Program-made: the position numbers and the translations under genes
Shown here: positions 37,651-46,408 of the stretch, in pieces
Numbering within the stretch: position 1 is the first letter of the stretch
How the letters are laid out: every line of letters starts with the position of its first letter
From: Pontivivens marinum
GTDB lineage: Bacteria > Pseudomonadota > Alphaproteobacteria > Rhodobacterales > Rhodobacteraceae
Assembly: GCF_900231835.1 (NCBI RefSeq)
Contig: NZ_OCTN01000006.1
Span: 1-64,000, forward strand
DNA: 64,000 bases
Direction of reading: 5' to 3'
The notes under the pieces: model-generated
Seen by the model: only the letters and a program-made list of their open reading frames with translations
Told to the model about the DNA's origin: nothing
Database searches by the model: none

Positions 37651-37670
37651 AATCGAACAACTGTACGAAA
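37651..37670. promoter_or_regulatory. Operator-like palindrome B (putative IclR-family site)
   Basis: AATCGAACA-AC-TGTACGAAA ends only eight bases before the ATG at 37679. Bound protein here would sit over the 5' end of the aldo/keto reductase-RidA message. No clear Shine-Dalgarno sequence lies between the site and the start codon. Confidence 0.7.
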
Positions 37671-37678
37671 GTAGCCAG

Positions 37679-39145
37679 ATGACCCAGCCCCTCGACCAGA
37701 TCACCCTGCCATCCGGCCTATCGTTGTCGCGCATCGTCACCGGCCTGTGGCAAATGGCCGATCAGGAACGGGATGGCCGCGCCGTCGATCTGGACCAGAT
37801 GGCCGAGGCCCTGGCCGGTTATGCGCGTGAGGGGTTCACCACCTTTGACATGGCGGATCATTACGGCAGCGCGGAAATCGTGGCGGGTCGTGCGGCAAAG
37901 ATTCTGGCGGCGGAGGGCGGACCCACCCCGACCATCCTGACCAAGTGGTGCCCCGCCCCCGGCCCGATGGATGCAGGCACCGTGCGCAAGGGTGTCGAAA
38001 CCGCGCTGGAGCGGCTGGACACGGATTGCGTGGACGTCATGCAGTTCCATTGGTGGCAGTACCAGTCGCCCGAATATCTGGATGCGTTGACGGAACTGAT
38101 GAAGCTGCGGCAGGAGGGTCTGATCGGGCATATCGGCCTGACCAATTTCGACGCCGCGCATCTGCGCATGGTGCTGAAGCAGGGCATCGAGATTGCGACG
38201 AACCAGGTTTGCTTCTCCGTCCTTGATCGACGGGGCGCGGGTGAGCTGACATCGGTGGCGGCGGAGCATGGCGTCGGCCTGCTGGGATTTGGCACATTAT
38301 GCGGCGGCTACCTGTCTGACCGGTCACTGGGCCAGCCGAAACCGGCCGAGATTACCGACTGGAGCCGTATGAAATATATGCGTTTTGTCGAGGCAGCAGG
38401 CGGATGGGACCGGTTTCAGGGCCTGCTGGGAACACTGGCGGAGGTTGGCAAACGGCATGGTGCCTCGATCTCGAACGTGGCCAGCCGCTGGGTGCTGGAT
38501 CAGCCCGCAACGGCAGGGGTTATCGTGGGGGTGCGGCTGGGTGAAAACAGCCATCGCGACGATAACCGCCGCTTGCTGGATCTGGAATTCACCGAGGAGG
38601 ATCGCGCCCGGATCGCCGAGGCGACGGCCAAGATGGATTCGATCCCCGGCGATTGCGGCGATGAATATCGTAAGCCTCCGTTCCTGACGGCCTCGGGTGA
38701 TCTGAGCGACCATCTGGAGGCGCTGCCCCCTGTCATGACATCGCGCCCCGTGCCCGCCCGGCCCGCGCGGACCTTGGCGGAGAGCGGGTCCATCTGGGAG
38801 GAGAAGGCCGGTTTTGCCCGCGCGATCCGCAAGGGGAACCGCATTCTGGTCAGCGGCACCACCGCAACCGATCCCCATGGCGGCACGGTTTGCGCAGGTG
38901 ATGCGCAGGGGCAGGCGGTCTATATTCTGGACAAGATTACCGGCGCACTGTCCACATTGGGCGGCCAGATCGAGGACGTGATGCGCACCAGAATCTACCT
39001 GACGGATGAGTCCGATTGGCAGGCGGTTTCGGCGGTGCATGAACGCTATTTCGGGGATATCCGGCCCGCAAATACGCTGATTGTGGTGGCCAAACTGATC
39101 GGTGATTACGCGGTGGAGATCGAGGTAGAGGCAGAGCTGGACTGA
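37679..39145 (+). CDS. Aldo/keto reductase fused to a RidA/YjgF imine deaminase domain
   Basis: The 488-residue protein has two enzymes in one chain. Residues about 1-335 form an NAD(P)H-dependent aldo/keto reductase barrel with the tetrad Asp57 and Tyr62 (TFDMADHYG), Lys89 (LTKW) and His124 (QFHWW). Residues about 365-488 are a RidA/YjgF domain (SGTTATDPHG; MRTRIYLTD; Arg462 in RPANT, the position that binds the imine carboxylate in RidA). RidA hydrolyses reactive enamines or imines released by PLP enzymes and amine oxidases. Joining the two suggests a product channel: the imine is hydrolysed to a keto compound which is then reduced, or the reverse. It is the first plus-strand gene of the island and has an operator-like site just upstream. 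The fusion continues without stop or frameshift. Confidence 0.88.
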   Translation: MTQPLDQITLPSGLSLSRIVTGLWQMADQERDGRAVDLDQMAEALAGYAREGFTTFDMADHYGSAEIVAGRAAKILAAEGGPTPTILTKWCPAPGPMDAGTVRKGVETALERLDTDCVDVMQFHWWQYQSPEYLDALTELMKLRQEGLIGHIGLTNFDAAHLRMVLKQGIEIATNQVCFSVLDRRGAGELTSVAAEHGVGLLGFGTLCGGYLSDRSLGQPKPAEITDWSRMKYMRFVEAAGGWDRFQGLLGTLAEVGKRHGASISNVASRWVLDQPATAGVIVGVRLGENSHRDDNRRLLDLEFTEEDRARIAEATAKMDSIPGDCGDEYRKPPFLTASGDLSDHLEALPPVMTSRPVPARPARTLAESGSIWEEKAGFARAIRKGNRILVSGTTATDPHGGTVCAGDAQGQAVYILDKITGALSTLGGQIEDVMRTRIYLTDESDWQAVSAVHERYFGDIRPANTLIVVAKLIGDYAVEIEVEAELD

Positions 39146-39170
39146 TCCGGCGTATCATTCCGCACTGTGC

Positions 39171-39207
39171 TTGACACTCCGCGTCATATGCGAACACATG
39201 TTCGCAT
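39171..39207 (+). promoter_or_regulatory. Promoter element with perfect operator palindrome C
   Basis: TTGACA at 39171-39176 is a consensus -35 box. ATGCGAACA-CA-TGTTCGCAT at 39188-39207 is a perfect nine-base palindrome with a two-base spacer, covering the place where the -10 box would be. It ends 26 bases before the amidohydrolase start. This placement would fit repression, though activation by an IclR protein is not excluded. Confidence 0.8.
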
Positions 39208-39233
39208 TGATTGCGTCACAAATGGAATTTGAT

Positions 39234-40640
39234 ATGTCCAACGAAAACCCCCTCTGGCCGCTGGTCGATGCCAAGAAGCAGGACTTTTTCGCCTTGGCCG
39301 ACCGTGTGTGGGACACGCCGGAGCTGCTTTATAAGGAGCACCGCTCCGCCGCCGCGCACCGCGAAATGTTGCAGGCTCAGGGGTTCCGCATCACCGATAA
39401 TGTTGCGGGAATCGAAACCGCCATGATGGGTGAGGCGGGCGAGGGCGGTCCCGTGATCGCAATTCTGGGCGAGTATGATGCGCTGCCCGGTTTGAGCCAG
39501 AAGGCAGGCGTTGCCGAACCCGACGCGGTTGAGGCAGGCGGCAGCGGCCATGGCTGTGGTCACAACCTGCTGGGGTCCGGCGCATTGCTGGCGGCCACGG
39601 CGGTCAAGGACTGGTTGGCGGCGAACGGCCTGCCCGGGCGTGTCCGCTATTACGGATGCCCGGCTGAGGAGGGCGGCGCGGCCAAAACATTCATGGTGCG
39701 CGACGGCGTGTTCGACGATGTGGATGCGGCGCTGTCATGGCATCCGTTCAACTTTAACGGCATCCTGCCGCCGCTGACGCTGGCCGTGGCGATGGTCGAT
39801 TTCCACTTCAAGGGCCGCACCGCCCATGCCGCCGTTGCCCCGCATCTGGGTCGCAGCGCGCTGGACGCGGTGGAGCTGATGAATGTGGGCGTAAACTATC
39901 TGCGCGAACATGTGCCGCAGGACAGTCGTATCCATTATGCCGTGACCAATTCGGGCGGTATCGCCCCCAATGTTGTGCAGGAAAACGCCACTGTGCGCTA
40001 TTCTGTCCGCTCGCTGAAGCGGCAGGACATGCAGTCGCTGGTGGAGCGTGTGACCAATGTTGCCCGTGGTGCGGCGATGATGACAGATACGACGGTGACT
40101 GTCGATTTCATCTCTGCCATGTCAGAAATGCTGGACAATCCGCCGCTATACAAACTGCTGCAAAGTCATATGGAGGCCGCTGGCCCCGCGCAGATGGACG
40201 CCACCGATCTGGCCTTTGCCAAGGATATTCAGGCCACGGTGGGCGCGGAATCGATCGACGCGGCCTATCAGGCATCGGGTGTGCAGCCCAGCGATGCGGT
40301 GATGCATGATGGCGTTATCCCTTATGAAACGCGGGGCGTGCCGATGCTTGGCTCGACCGATCTGGGTGATATCAGCTGGAAGGTTCCCTTTGCCCAGTTG
40401 ACCGGAGCGACCATGGCAATTGGCACCACGTTGCACACATGGCAAACTACGGCGCAGGGTAAGTCACCCGCCGCGCATAAGGCGATGGCGCAGGTGTCCA
40501 AGGCGCTGGCCGGTGCGGCGGCGGAATTGCTGACCAAACCGCAGGTTCTGGCCGAGGCAAAGGCCGATTTCCGCGAGCGTACCGCCCGCACACCCTATCA
40601 AAGCCCACTGACCCCCGACGCCAAACCGCGCGTCGCGTGA
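39234..40640 (+). CDS. M20-family amidohydrolase, AbgB-like
   Basis: I start at the ATG at 39234 (MSNENPLWP), giving 468 residues; the longer frame begins inside the promoter and operator. The sequence follows the M20 aminoacylase family of AbgB (p-aminobenzoyl-glutamate hydrolase B). The metal site is in GSGHGCGHN (His106, Cys108, His110), and CPAEEGG supplies Glu145 and Glu146. SWHPFNFNGIL and GRTAHAA precede the dimerisation lid domain. The enzyme should cleave an amide bond between an acyl group and an amino acid or amine. It is followed by an M24 peptidase and an oligopeptide importer, so the substrate is probably an imported amide or peptide-like compound. The actual substrate is unknown. 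Confidence 0.87.
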   Translation: MSNENPLWPLVDAKKQDFFALADRVWDTPELLYKEHRSAAAHREMLQAQGFRITDNVAGIETAMMGEAGEGGPVIAILGEYDALPGLSQKAGVAEPDAVEAGGSGHGCGHNLLGSGALLAATAVKDWLAANGLPGRVRYYGCPAEEGGAAKTFMVRDGVFDDVDAALSWHPFNFNGILPPLTLAVAMVDFHFKGRTAHAAVAPHLGRSALDAVELMNVGVNYLREHVPQDSRIHYAVTNSGGIAPNVVQENATVRYSVRSLKRQDMQSLVERVTNVARGAAMMTDTTVTVDFISAMSEMLDNPPLYKLLQSHMEAAGPAQMDATDLAFAKDIQATVGAESIDAAYQASGVQPSDAVMHDGVIPYETRGVPMLGSTDLGDISWKVPFAQLTGATMAIGTTLHTWQTTAQGKSPAAHKAMAQVSKALAGAAAELLTKPQVLAEAKADFRERTARTPYQSPLTPDAKPRVA

Positions 40641-40663
40641 GGAAGTCAAATGAGGAATATAAG

Positions 40664-41761
40664 ATGAGCCGTACTCAACACAGACTTTCCGCGATCCGCG
40701 CCGCAATGGCCAAACAGGGTGTCGGGCTGGTGGCGCTTGGCCCCGGTGCGCATATGCATTGGGTGCTGGACTGGCACCCCCACCCCGATGAGCGTTTGAC
40801 CATTCTGGCCATCGGGCAGGACAGCGCGCATTTCATCGTGCCCTCGGTCAATGCCACACAGGCGGAGGCGCATTCGGGAATGCCGCTGCTGACATGGCGT
40901 GACGAAGACGGGCCGCGTGGCGCGTTGCTGGCGCTAAAGGAGGTGATCGGTGACGTCAGCGCGGTTGTGCTGGACGAAACCATGCGGACCGATTTCTCGC
41001 TGCCGATTCTGGATGTGTTTACGGGGGCGAAGCCCGCCTTTGCCGACGGATTGGTCGGTGATCTGCGGATGCTCAAGGATCATGCGGAACTGGACGCCCT
41101 GCGCACCAGTGCCGCCGTGGCCGATCGGGCGATGCAGGCCGGACTGAACGCGCTGCGCCCCGGTTTGACCGAATTGCAGGCCGCGCAGGTGATCCGCGAC
41201 CAGTTCGCGGAACAGGGTGCTGCCATCGCCTTTACCCTATGCGCCAGCGGGCCGAACGGGGCATTTCCACATCATTCAACCGGCGACCGTGTCCTACAGG
41301 ATGACGACGCGGTGATGTTCGATATCGGTGCGGGCTATGGCGGGTATCCCAGCGATATGACCCGCATGGCCATTCTGGGCGACGGGCCCGAGGGCTATGC
41401 CGAGATCCACGATATTGTGGAGCGCGCATGGCAGGCCGCCGCAGATGCGGCGCGCCCCGGTGTTGCCGCGCATGTGGTCGATGATGCCGCGCGGCAGGTT
41501 ATTACCGATGCGGGCTATGGCGAATATTTCGTCCACCGTACCGGTCACGGCATGGGGTTGGAAGTTCACGAACCGCCCTATCTTACCTCCTCCTCCGAAA
41601 CCGTGCTGCGTGAGGGCATGGTCTTTTCCATCGAGCCGGGGATCTACATTCCGGGTCGCTTTGGAATACGGTTGGAGGATATCGTTATCCTGCGCGCAGA
41701 GGGGGTCGAGGTTCTGTCCTCGCTGCCGCGACAGGTCCACCGATCGAACCGCAAGGTCTGA
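40664..41761 (+). CDS. M24-family metallopeptidase (Xaa-Pro peptidase / creatinase-like)
   Basis: The start at the ATG at 40664 has GAGGAA nine bases upstream, giving 365 residues. An N-terminal creatinase-type domain (about 1-140) precedes the pita-bread catalytic domain. All five metal ligands are present: Asp220 (FDIGAGYGG), Asp231 (PSDMTRM), His295 (TGHGMGLEVHE), Glu324 (FSIEPGIY) and Glu338 (RLEDIV). The family includes Xaa-Pro dipeptidases, aminopeptidase P, creatinase and ectoine hydrolase-like enzymes, so it cleaves either an N-terminal Xaa-Pro bond or a related C-N bond. It follows the M20 gene by 23 bases in the same operon and precedes the oligopeptide importer. Confidence 0.87.
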   Translation: MSRTQHRLSAIRAAMAKQGVGLVALGPGAHMHWVLDWHPHPDERLTILAIGQDSAHFIVPSVNATQAEAHSGMPLLTWRDEDGPRGALLALKEVIGDVSAVVLDETMRTDFSLPILDVFTGAKPAFADGLVGDLRMLKDHAELDALRTSAAVADRAMQAGLNALRPGLTELQAAQVIRDQFAEQGAAIAFTLCASGPNGAFPHHSTGDRVLQDDDAVMFDIGAGYGGYPSDMTRMAILGDGPEGYAEIHDIVERAWQAAADAARPGVAAHVVDDAARQVITDAGYGEYFVHRTGHGMGLEVHEPPYLTSSSETVLREGMVFSIEPGIYIPGRFGIRLEDIVILRAEGVEVLSSLPRQVHRSNRKV

Positions 41762-41813
41762 TTCAACGAGGTCCGAAAATCGGACCCGCAACCGAAACAA
41801 CAGGGAATTGATG

Positions 41814-43385
41814 ATGAAACATCTTCTTCTGGCCGCGACGGCCATGACGCTGACGATGGGTGCGGCGCAGGCGGAAACGCTGCGTTGGGCCCGTTCGGGT
41901 GACGCATTGACGCTGGACCCCCACGCGCAGAACGAGGGCCCGACGCTGGCCATGATGCAGCAGATGATGGAACCGCTGGTTCTGCGTAACCCTGCGGGTG
42001 AGCTGGAGGGTGCGCTGGCGACAAGCTGGACCGTGAACCCCGAGAACCCCGATATCTGGACCTTCACCCTGCGCGAAGGCGTGACATTCCATGACGGTGC
42101 TGCCTTTACCGCCGAGGATGTTGTTTTCTCGATGGAACGTGCGCTGAGCGAGAACAGCGACATGAAGGGCCTGATCTCCTCCGTTGCATCGGTTGAGGCG
42201 AATGGCGATTACGAGGTTATCGTCACCACCAAGGGCCCGAACCCGCTGCTGCCCGCATCGCTGCCCAACATCCTGATGATCGACAAGGACTGGGCCGAGG
42301 CGAACAGCACCGTGGATGTGCAGGATGTTGAGGGCGGCGAGGAAACCTTTGCCTCGCAAAACGTCAACGGCACCGGTCCCTATATGCTGGTCAGCCGTGA
42401 GGCCGACGTAAAGACAGAGATGACCCGCTTTGACGGCTATTGGGGCATTGATGAATTCCCGATGGCCTATTCGGATATCGTCTATACGCCGATCCAGAAC
42501 CCGTCGACGCGCATCGCGGCGCTGCTGTCGGGTGAGGTGGACTTCATTCAGGACGTGCCGGTGCAGGATTTGCAGCGGGTTGAGGATTCCGACGAGCTGA
42601 AAATCATGTCGTCGCCGCAAAACCGCGTCATCTTCTTTGGCATGAATGTCAGTGACGAGTTGGTTAACGGCAACCCCGAGGGCGGCAACCCGCTGGCCGA
42701 TGTGCGTGTGCGTCAGGCGATGAACATGGCGCTGAACCGCGATGCAATCCGTCAGGTCGTAATGCGGGGCCAGTCGATTCCTGCGGGGGTTATCATGCCT
42801 CCATTCGTCAGCGGCTGGACCGAGGAGCTGAACACCGTTCCCGCCACCGATCTGGACGCGGCGCGTGCGCTGATGGCCGAAGCAGGCTGGACGGACGGGT
42901 TCTCGATCCAGCTGGATTGCCCGAATGACCGCTATGTGAACGACGAGGCGATTTGTCAGGCCACTGTCGGCATGATGGCGCAGATCGGCATCACCGTGAA
43001 CCTGAACGCGCAGCCAAAGGCGCAGCACTTCCCCGTTGTGAACGGTCTGGAGTCGGATTTCTACATGATGGGCTGGGGCGTTCCGTCCTATGACAGCGAG
43101 TATATCTTCAACTTCCTGTACCACACCAAGGGCGATCTGTACGGCACATGGAACGGCACCCGCTATTCCAACCCGCAGATTGACGAGATGACACAGGCCA
43201 TCGCAGCCGAGGTCGATCTGGAGGCACGCGACGCCACCATCGCGCAGATGTGGGATATCGTTAAGGAGGACGTCGTCTATCTGCCGGTACACCACCAGAT
43301 GCTGAACTGGGCCATGCGCAACGAGGTCGGTGCGGCCGTCGATGCGGATGATCAGGTCAAGGTGAAGTATTTCACCATCGACTGA
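41814..43385 (+). CDS. Periplasmic binding protein of an oligopeptide-type ABC importer (SBP_bac_5 family)
   Basis: AGGGA lies seven bases before the ATG at 41814; a neighbouring ATG at 41811 is equally in frame. The 523-residue protein has a signal peptide ending GAAQAETL. The family 5 pattern follows: RWARSGDALTLDPHAQNEGP, PDIWTFTLREGVTFHDGAAFTAEDVVFS, and VRQAMNMALNRDAI. The frame stays open far upstream inside the M24 gene, but that part is a shadow. A small hairpin (GGTCCG-AAAAT-CGGACC at 41770-41786) sits in the short leader. Members bind di- and oligopeptides, nickel, opines or glutathione; the ligand here is unknown. Confidence 0.92.
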   Translation: MKHLLLAATAMTLTMGAAQAETLRWARSGDALTLDPHAQNEGPTLAMMQQMMEPLVLRNPAGELEGALATSWTVNPENPDIWTFTLREGVTFHDGAAFTAEDVVFSMERALSENSDMKGLISSVASVEANGDYEVIVTTKGPNPLLPASLPNILMIDKDWAEANSTVDVQDVEGGEETFASQNVNGTGPYMLVSREADVKTEMTRFDGYWGIDEFPMAYSDIVYTPIQNPSTRIAALLSGEVDFIQDVPVQDLQRVEDSDELKIMSSPQNRVIFFGMNVSDELVNGNPEGGNPLADVRVRQAMNMALNRDAIRQVVMRGQSIPAGVIMPPFVSGWTEELNTVPATDLDAARALMAEAGWTDGFSIQLDCPNDRYVNDEAICQATVGMMAQIGITVNLNAQPKAQHFPVVNGLESDFYMMGWGVPSYDSEYIFNFLYHTKGDLYGTWNGTRYSNPQIDEMTQAIAAEVDLEARDATIAQMWDIVKEDVVYLPVHHQMLNWAMRNEVGAAVDADDQVKVKYFTID

Positions 43386-43398
43386 GTCTAGCCTACTG

Positions 43399-43429
43399 TT
43401 GTGCGGCGGGGGCGTTCCCTGCCGCACAA
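43399..43429 (+). other. Hairpin between binding-protein and permease genes of the peptide importer
   Basis: TTGTGCGGC (43399-43407) pairs exactly with GCCGCACAA (43421-43429) around a 13-base loop, 14 bases after the binding-protein stop. No U-tract follows. It probably raises binding-protein mRNA relative to the membrane genes. Confidence 0.7.
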
Positions 43430-43473
43430 TCCATACCAAACGGCCCGCGCGCCCCTGACCGGAAATTCACCCG

Positions 43474-44457
43474 ATGCTCGCCTACATCATCCGCCGCGTC
43501 GCGCAATCAATACTGGTTTTGCTGATCACAGGCTTTGTCGCCTTTTCCATGTTCAGTTTCGTGGGCGATCCTATTGAAAACATGCTGGGGCAGGAACGCA
43601 CGCAGGCCGATGTGGATCGGTTGCGCGGGCAGCTTGGCCTCGACCAACCCTTTGTTGTGCAATACGGCAAATTCCTGCAACAGGCCGCGCAGGGCAATTT
43701 CGGGCTGAGCTATCGTCAGGGGCGTGAGGTTTCCGCCATTCTGGCGGAGCGCCTGCCCGCGACGCTGGAGCTTGCCTTTGTCTCGGGCCTGCTGGCGCTG
43801 GGGGGCGGGATCGGATTCGGTATCCTGACCGCGATCCGGAAACGGGGGTTTAGCTCCAACGCGATTATGACCCTGTCACTGGTCGGCGTGTCACTACCGA
43901 CATTCCTGATAGGTATCTTGCTGATCTTTCTGTTCTCGGTCGAGCTGGGCTGGCTGCCGTCCTTCGGGCGGGGTGAGGTTGTCGATCTGGGCTGGTGGAC
44001 CACCGGTTTTCTGACCGTCAGCGGGCTAAAGGCGCTGGTGCTGCCTGCCATCACATTGGGCCTGTACCAGATGACGTTGATTATGCGGTTGGTGCGCACC
44101 GAAATGCTGGAGGTTCTGCGCATGGACTATATCCGCTTTGCTCGTGCGCGCGGGTTGCGTGAGCGGTCCATCAACTTCCGTCATGCGCTGCGCAATACGC
44201 TGGTGCCGGTGATTACGATTACCGGTCTGCAATTGGGCAGCATCATCGCCTTTGCCATTATTACCGAGACGGTTTTCCAGTGGCCCGGTGTCGGGTTGCT
44301 GTTCATCAACGCGGTGCAATTCGTCGATATTCCGGTGATGGCCGCCTATCTGATGATGATCTCGGTGATGTTTGTCGGCATCAACCTGATCGTCGATCTG
44401 CTGTATTTCGCCATTGATCCGCGCCTGCGCGTCGATGGTAAGTCCGGAGGGCACTGA
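43474..44457 (+). CDS. Permease of the oligopeptide-type importer (DppB family)
   Basis: The 327-residue inner-membrane protein begins MLAYIIRRVAQSILVLL, the typical DppB/OppB start. It keeps the periplasmic Arg-rich segment (QLGLDQPFVVQYGKFL) and the coupling loop (YIRFARARGLRERSINFRHALRNTLVPVIT). The C-terminus has the LYFAIDPRLR motif. It is one base away from the partner permease gene, and the two form the transmembrane channel. Confidence 0.93.
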   Translation: MLAYIIRRVAQSILVLLITGFVAFSMFSFVGDPIENMLGQERTQADVDRLRGQLGLDQPFVVQYGKFLQQAAQGNFGLSYRQGREVSAILAERLPATLELAFVSGLLALGGGIGFGILTAIRKRGFSSNAIMTLSLVGVSLPTFLIGILLIFLFSVELGWLPSFGRGEVVDLGWWTTGFLTVSGLKALVLPAITLGLYQMTLIMRLVRTEMLEVLRMDYIRFARARGLRERSINFRHALRNTLVPVITITGLQLGSIIAFAIITETVFQWPGVGLLFINAVQFVDIPVMAAYLMMISVMFVGINLIVDLLYFAIDPRLRVDGKSGGH

Positions 44458-44458
44458 A

Positions 44459-45412
44459 ATGTCCGATCCCCAAAACCCTGCTGAAACCCGCCCCGCGCCC
44501 GGCCGGATGGCCCGCGCATGGCAGAGCGATCTGGCCTATTCGTTCCGCCATTCGCCGGTGGCGATGATCTCGGCCCTGGTGGTGGCGGTTCTGGTGCTGT
44601 CAGCGGTGTTCGCGCCGTGGATCGCGCCGCACAATCCGTTCGATCCCGGTTCGCTGAACCTGATGAACGGGTTCACACCGCCCGGTGCTCCGAATGCCTT
44701 TACCGGTGATACGTTCCTGTTGGGCACGGATGATCAGGGGCGGGATGTGTTCTCTACCATTCTGTACGGTATGCGGATTTCGCTGTTCGTCGGCTTCTCG
44801 GCGGTGCTGCTGGCCATGGTGATCGGTGTCGTTCTGGGGCTGCTGGCGGGATATCTGGGTGGCTGGGTGGAATCCGTCATCATGCGGACCGCTGATATTC
44901 AGCTGACCTTTCCGGCCATTCTGGTCGCGATGTTGATCTTTGGCGTGGCCAAGGGGATTACGCCGCCGGAATATCGGGACCAGATGGCGATTTACGTGCT
45001 GATCCTTGCAATCGGCCTGTCCGATTGGGTGCAGTTTGCCCGCGTTGTGCGGGGTGCCACGCTGGTCGAGAAAAACCGCGATTACGTGCAGGCAGCGCGG
45101 CTGGTCGGGCGGCGTCCGTTCTCGATCATGATCCGCCACATCCTGCCCAATGCCCTGAACGCGGTGCTGGTGATCGCGACGATCAGTCTGGCGCTGGCGA
45201 TTATTGCGGAGGCGACGCTGTCCTTTCTGGGCGTAGGTGCGCCGCCGACCAAGCCGTCACTGGGCACGCTGATCCGCATCGGGCAGGGCTATATGTTCTC
45301 GGGCGAGTGGTGGATTCTGCTGTTTCCGGCGCTGACGCTGCTAGCGCTGGCGCTGTCGATCAACCTGCTGGGGGATTGGCTGCGCGATGCGCTCAACCCC
45401 CGCCTGCGCTGA
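44459..45412 (+). CDS. Permease of the oligopeptide-type importer (DppC family)
   Basis: I start at the ATG at 44459, with GGAGG ten bases upstream and one base after the preceding stop; the product has 317 residues. A charged N-terminus precedes six hydrophobic helices. Family hallmarks are HNPFDPGSLN, LGTDDQGRDVFSTILYGMRISL, and the coupling loop YVQAARLVGRRPFSIMIRHILPN. The end reads GDWLRDALNPRLR, the standard DppC tail. Confidence 0.93.
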   Translation: MSDPQNPAETRPAPGRMARAWQSDLAYSFRHSPVAMISALVVAVLVLSAVFAPWIAPHNPFDPGSLNLMNGFTPPGAPNAFTGDTFLLGTDDQGRDVFSTILYGMRISLFVGFSAVLLAMVIGVVLGLLAGYLGGWVESVIMRTADIQLTFPAILVAMLIFGVAKGITPPEYRDQMAIYVLILAIGLSDWVQFARVVRGATLVEKNRDYVQAARLVGRRPFSIMIRHILPNALNAVLVIATISLALAIIAEATLSFLGVGAPPTKPSLGTLIRIGQGYMFSGEWWILLFPALTLLALALSINLLGDWLRDALNPRLR

Positions 45413-45421
45413 GGAAGTCCA

Positions 45422-46408
45422 ATGACCCAGCCTGTATTATCTGTCCGCGATCTGGTCGTGGAAATCCCCACCCGCCACGGCATTTTGCGCCCTGTGGACG
45501 GGGTTAGCTATGACATCGCCGCCGGTGAAATTCTGGGCGTTGTGGGGGAATCGGGTGCCGGTAAATCCATGACCGGCAATGCTGTTATCGGCCTGCTGGA
45601 CCGCCCCGCGCGCATCGTGTCGGGTCAGGTTTTGCTAAAGGGTGAGCCGATCCATCACCTGAAGGGGGCCGCCTTGCGCAAGCTGCGGGGCCGCCGGATG
45701 GGGATGATCTTTCAGGACCCGCTGACCTCTCTGAACCCGCTGCTGACGGTGGGCGACCAGTTGACGGAAACGATTCTGGAGCATCTGGACCTGTCGGTTA
45801 AGCAAGCGCGGGAGCGTGCAATCGCCGCCTTGGACGAGGTCGGCATTCCCGCCGCACGACAGCGGATCGACAGCTATCCCCATGAATTTTCCGGCGGCAT
45901 GCGCCAGCGGGTCGTGATCGCACTGGCCCTTTGTGCCGAACCCGAACTGATTATCGCGGATGAACCGACGACGGCGCTGGACGTTTCGGTGCAGGCGCAA
46001 ATCATCGCCCTGTTGCGGCGGTTATGTCGTGAGCGGGGCGTGGCGGTGATGCTGGTAACGCACGATATGGGCGTGATTGCCGAGGCAGCGGACCGCGTGG
46101 CGGTGATGTATGCCGGACGCTTGGCCGAACTTGGACCGGTGCGCGATGTGGTCACGCAGGCGCGGCACCCCTATACGGCGGGGCTGATGGCCTCGACCCC
46201 CGTGGCGTCGCAGGGCCAGAAACGGCTGCGCCAAATCCCCGGTGCGATGCCGCGACTGGATGCGGTGCCTGCTGGCTGTGCGTTCAATCCACGATGTGAG
46301 CGGGCGCAATCGCGCTGCGCACAGGCGCCAGGTCCCACGCTGCAAACCTGTGATGACCGCGCCGCGTGCTGGTTTCCGATCACCCACGAACAGGAGGCCG
46401 CGATATGA
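45422..46408 (+). CDS. ATPase of the oligopeptide-type importer (DppD family)
   Basis: The 328-residue protein has GAGGAA ahead of the ATG. Walker A is GESGAGKS at residues 42-49. FQDPLTSLNPL, FSGGMRQRV and IADEPTTALDVSVQAQI follow. The oligopeptide-transporter C-terminal extension with its cysteines (GCAFNPRCERAQSRCAQ) is present; that part can bind a [4Fe-4S] cluster in related transporters. It overlaps the next ATPase gene by four bases. Confidence 0.93.
   Translation: MTQPVLSVRDLVVEIPTRHGILRPVDGVSYDIAAGEILGVVGESGAGKSMTGNAVIGLLDRPARIVSGQVLLKGEPIHHLKGAALRKLRGRRMGMIFQDPLTSLNPLLTVGDQLTETILEHLDLSVKQARERAIAALDEVGIPAARQRIDSYPHEFSGGMRQRVVIALALCAEPELIIADEPTTALDVSVQAQIIALLRRLCRERGVAVMLVTHDMGVIAEAADRVAVMYAGRLAELGPVRDVVTQARHPYTAGLMASTPVASQGQKRLRQIPGAMPRLDAVPAGCAFNPRCERAQSRCAQAPGPTLQTCDDRAACWFPITHEQEAAI

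Noticed and set aside
41397..41813. Extended N-terminus of the oligopeptide-binding protein
   Set aside because: It overlaps the M24 peptidase gene in another frame, and the signal peptide starts exactly at the ATG at 41814 with a ribosome-binding site.
41763..43439. 558-codon minus-strand frame opposite the oligopeptide-binding protein
   Set aside because: No domain is recognisable in it, the composition is His/Arg-rich, and the plus strand encodes a complete family member.
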